From Propionibacteriales bacterium (lineage in GTDB: Bacteria; Actinomycetota; Actinomycetes; Propionibacteriales; Nocardioidaceae): 57,139 nt of DNA. Below, piece after piece: positions 55,036 through 57,139 of this stretch. Location of the stretch: positions 1 through 57,139 of the forward strand of contig JAICMS010000003.1 of assembly GCA_025929075.1 (NCBI GenBank), given 5' to 3'. The stretch's first letter is position 1. The number at the start of each line of letters is the position of its first letter. Made by a program: the position numbers and the translations under genes. The notes beneath the pieces are model-generated. The model was not told where the DNA came from. It searched no databases and saw nothing but the letters and a program-made list of their open reading frames with translations.

Positions 55036-55620
55036 TCACGCCGTTGGCGTGACGACGTCGGTCTGGCTCAGACCCCCGTTCAGCGGAGGGCAGCCGTAGC
55101 CGACCGCGAAGCCCAGCCACGGCTCGGTGGCGGAGAACCCCTCGCCCAACGCCGCCCTCGGCACGCTCAGCCGAATCGTGTGCGAGTTCAGTAGACGCAC
55201 GGTGACGTTGTCCTGATTGACTGCTTGCGAATCGCCCTCATAGGTCCTCAGACGAGACGAAAGCAGGTCGAGATCTTGTTGTTGGAACCCGATGCCGACC
55301 TGCCCGCACTCGGGCGGCTTGAGCCAGATTGGCTTTATCGCGTCGAATGTAGTGAACGTGGCCACGACGGTCCTGCTGCTTGTCCTCAGCACGACCCGGC
55401 GCAGCTCAATCGCATATACCGGGGTCGGGTTGCGACGAACGGTGGCGACGCTCGTGACCGTCTCCTGAGGAGAGCCAGCCGGGTGAGGGCTGCCCGTCTG
55501 GTGTGACGCGTCGCCGGTCGCGGTGCACGCCGCAGTCGCCGCCACCACCAAGAGGGAGAGGGCGAGGCACGTCGCCGCGTAGCCGACGCGTTCGCCTGCG
55601 GCACGCACTACATCACCCAC
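55036..55620 (-). CDS. Putative lipoprotein of unknown function
   Basis: About 194 aa. The N-terminus has a hydrophobic signal (GYAATCLALSLLVVAATAAC) ending in a lipobox-like Ala-Ala-Cys, followed by a Ser/Pro/Gly-rich linker and a beta-rich domain (VYAIELRRVVLRTSSRTVVATFTTFDAIKP) with two further cysteines (PPECGQVG; VGYGCPPLNGG) that may pair. I do not recognise the family. It lies between two tRNAs and is not part of the usual synteny, so it is probably an accession of this lineage. GTG at 55620; 55608 is an alternative. Confidence 0.55.
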   Translation of the reverse strand: MGDVVRAAGERVGYAATCLALSLLVVAATAACTATGDASHQTGSPHPAGSPQETVTSVATVRRNPTPVYAIELRRVVLRTSSRTVVATFTTFDAIKPIWLKPPECGQVGIGFQQQDLDLLSSRLRTYEGDSQAVNQDNVTVRLLNSHTIRLSVPRAALGEGFSATEPWLGFAVGYGCPPLNGGLSQTDVVTPTA

Positions 55621-55732
55621 CCTCAGCCGGAACGATCAGCGGAGACTCCCGAGCAGACACTGTTGGAGCCTCGCGGACGTCGCTTCTCTCTTCCCCAATG
55701 TCTGCTAACACGAAGGTCGACGTACGGCGACG

Positions 55733-55764
55733 CCGTGTCAAGTGGGTCGGTCCAGTTGACACGG
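55733..55764. repeat. Inverted repeat, 13-bp arms
   Basis: CCGTGTCAAGTGG (55733-55745) and CCAGTTGACACGG (55752-55764) pair at 12 of 13 positions around a 6-nt loop. It lies in the 319-bp gap between the lipoprotein start and DLW-39. Both arms contain TGTCAA/TTGACA, so it could serve as a divergent operator or be a repeat element. Confidence 0.75.
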
Positions 55765-55939
55765 GATCGTTGCCACTTCTCGACACGTGGCGGCTGAGCC
55801 GAGGCAACGGCAGCCGCAGTGGCAACCGGCTCGTAGCCGTATCGGCCCCACGGCTGCGCCCTGAGATACTGAAGGTGGGCATCCACCGGGCAATCCCCTG
55901 ACGAGCCCTACCGTCCCGTCTTCTTATGAAGGGCAGCAC

Positions 55940-56059
55940 ATGCTGAAGAAGCTCATCGCGATGGCCGTCGTCGGCGTGATCGCCAAGGTCGTGCTAGATA
56001 AGGTGACCGGCAAGAACGACGCAGACCTCTGGGCAGAGGCAACCGACTCCGTTCGCTAG
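55940..56059 (+). CDS. DLW-39 family protein (39 aa)
   Basis: A 39-residue protein: a basic start (MLKKLIAM), a hydrophobic helix (AVVGVIAKVVL), a linker (DKVTGKND) and the signature Asp-Leu-Trp in ADLWAEATDSV. The length and motif match the actinobacterial DLW-39 family, which lies between gyrA and tRNA-Ala; its role is unknown. An AAGGG upstream serves as ribosome-binding site for the ATG at 55940. Confidence 0.92.
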   Translation: MLKKLIAMAVVGVIAKVVLDKVTGKNDADLWAEATDSVR

Positions 56060-56162
56060 TCCGCCGCGCGGCTTCGGCGCATCAGTGGTACGGCTATGTG
56101 CCGATGGCGCTCGACAGGCTGTCCGGTTCGCCGACTGAAGAAGCACCGTAGAGTCAACGCAG

Positions 56163-56238
56163 GGGGACGTAGCTCAACTGGCAGAGCACTGCCTTTGCAA
56201 GGCAGGGGTTGAGGGTTCGAGTCCCTTCGTCTCCACCA
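56163..56238 (+). tRNA. tRNA-Ala (TGC), CCA encoded
   Basis: 76 nt including CCA. Acceptor GGGGACG/CGTCTCC contains the G3-U70 wobble pair recognised by alanyl-tRNA synthetase; anticodon loop TTTGCAA gives TGC. The 3' CCA (56236-56238) is encoded, unlike tRNA-Ile. Confidence 0.97.
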
Positions 56239-56611
56239 TCTGTCTCGGCCGGGCGGTCACCGGCGCGCTAGCGAACGACCGCGCCTCCTGGTCCACCTCC
56301 TGCACTCTCCCTAGAACGCTTACGGGCACGTCCACGTTGCAGACGGGAGAAATCGCCGCTAGCTTCTGCGGCTGCAAGCTGCGAAGCTCCGAACCGTGGA
56401 GGCCTACGCGAGACACGTGAAGGCGGTCGTACCGCCCGATCGACGCGCAGATCGTGCCGCGGAACAACTGGAAAGGGGACGGCAGCCCGCGGGAGCGGCC
56501 ATTCCAACTGGTTTCGCGTCGCCTCGGCGCGTTCTTCGGTGAACCACGGCGTGAGATCGACGTGCTGAGCGCTCACATCTTCTCGTACTGAGAGGTCTCG
56601 GGCTTCAGCGT
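56239..56611. other. Intergenic stretch after tRNA-Ala
   Basis: 373 bp. I see no supportable gene, RNA or clear hairpin. Open minus-strand frames here run through the tRNA and are rejected. Confidence 0.6.
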
Positions 56612-57139
56612 TCAGGCGCTGGCGGGGAACTCGATGATGGTGCGGGCGCCTTCGCCGGCACGCATGCGCTCGAAGGCGTCGTTGATCCCGTCGAGCGTGG
56701 CCCGGTGGGTGATCAGCGGCGAGAGGTCGAGTCGCCCGGCGAGCACGAGCGATGCGAGCGTGCCGATGTCCCGGGCCGGGTCGCTGTCGCCGTAGATCGA
56801 ACTGCGCAGTGTCCGATTGAAGTGGAACAGCTCGAGCGGGTTGAACGACACCGTCTCGGCGCGGCCGCCGACGCCGACGATGACGACCTGACCGCCGCGC
56901 CGGGCCGCCTGCCAGGCCGTCCGGATCGTGTCAGGCCGCCCGATGCACTCGAATGTGTGGTCGGCACCGCGTCCCCCGGTGAGCTTGCGGATCGCCTTCG
57001 CGACCGGCTCCTCTGCGCTGACGAAATCCGTCGCGCCCATCGCCCGCGCCAGCGGCTCCTTGTCTGCCCGCACGTCCACCGCGATGATCGGGTTCGCGCC
57101 CGACCACCGCGCACCGGCGACCGCCGACAGCCCGATCCC
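56612..57139 (-). CDS. Zinc-type alcohol dehydrogenase (MDR family), N-terminus outside window
   Basis: 176 codons of the C-terminal half: the end of the nucleotide-binding GxGxxG (GIGLSAV), the ribose-binding Asp in PIIAVDVRADKEPLARAMGATDFV, GGRGADHTFECIGRPDTI, RRGGQVVIVGVGGRAETVSF and the closing LDGINDAFERMRAGEGARTIIEF. It resembles NAD/mycothiol- or NDMA-dependent class III-like alcohol dehydrogenases; the zinc-ligand half is outside, so the subtype cannot be read. Confidence 0.9.
   Translation of the reverse strand, partial: GIGLSAVAGARWSGANPIIAVDVRADKEPLARAMGATDFVSAEEPVAKAIRKLTGGRGADHTFECIGRPDTIRTAWQAARRGGQVVIVGVGGRAETVSFNPLELFHFNRTLRSSIYGDSDPARDIGTLASLVLAGRLDLSPLITHRATLDGINDAFERMRAGEGARTIIEFPASA

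Noticed and set aside
54863-55120. Minus-strand 85-aa frame with GLRGLEPLTSSLSGKRSN
   Set aside because: It is the antisense translation of the tRNA-Ile gene, a well-known false annotation.
55613-55939. Minus-strand 108-aa frame before the lipoprotein gene
   Set aside because: Arg/Ser/Pro-rich with no domain; it overlaps a palindrome and the competing frame in the same interval is equally good.
56174-56467. Minus-strand 97-aa frame ending VETKGLEPSTPALQRQ
   Set aside because: It is the antisense translation of tRNA-Ala, another classic artefact; the rest shows no domain.

Overview
The window is high-GC actinobacterial chromosome around the replication origin. This rests on gene order, on frequent GTG starts and on actinobacteria-specific small genes (DUF3566, DLW-39, DUF5318). 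The order dnaB-MATE-rplI-rpsR-ssb-rpsF, GT87, bifunctional PBP, DUF5318, PadR-ino1, MFS, pcnA, DUF6049-murJ, trxB-trxA, GNAT, parB-parA-rsmG-jag-yidC-yidD-rnpA-rpmH, dnaA-dnaN-gnd-recF-dciA-gyrB-gyrA-DUF3566-tRNA-Ile-DLW-39-tRNA-Ala is close to that of Streptomyces and partly to Mycobacterium. I do not assign a genus.

Layout. 1-6675 is an accessory flank: a cut-off methyltransferase, a HAD hydrolase fragment beside a 26-bp direct repeat, a DoxX protein with a divergent cysteine-containing regulator, VOC and Nudix proteins, a second methyltransferase and an aminotransferase. 6788-11701 holds dnaB, a MATE exporter and the rpsF-ssb-rpsR-rplI set. 12109-21609 holds a MacB-like exporter, an endonuclease IV-type protein, a small heat-shock locus (MerR/HspR-like, J-protein, Hsp20), a FemX plus alanine-racemase-like pair and a GT87 glycosyltransferase. 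21756-29197 holds a class A PBP, DUF5318, PadR-ino1, an MFS carrier and the CCA-adding enzyme. 29298-36341 is an envelope and redox block: DUF6049, MurJ, a membrane pseudokinase, then trxB-trxA behind a SigR-type promoter. 37190-42397 is the leftward parB-to-rpmH run. 42988-54701 is the rightward dnaA-to-DUF3566 run, with oriC most likely at 44410-44872. Two tRNAs follow, and the window ends inside a zinc-type alcohol dehydrogenase.

Functional links: replication initiation and supercoiling (dnaA, dnaB, dciA, dnaN, recF, gyrAB, ssb), segregation (parAB with parS), wall synthesis (MurJ, pseudokinase, PBP, FemX, Alr-like, GT87), inner-membrane insertion (yidC, yidD), tRNA maturation (rnpA, pcnA) and thiol redox (trxAB).

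I see no CRISPR array, transposase, prophage or recognisable defence system, and I do not claim a new multi-gene system. The less ordinary signals are: a MurJ/pseudokinase pair that in mycobacteria is one protein; a possible nine-codon leaderless reading frame before DUF6049; a 231-bp convergent coding overlap; several kinds of intergenic palindrome; the HAD fragment with its repeats; and a glycine at the main quinolone-resistance position of GyrA.
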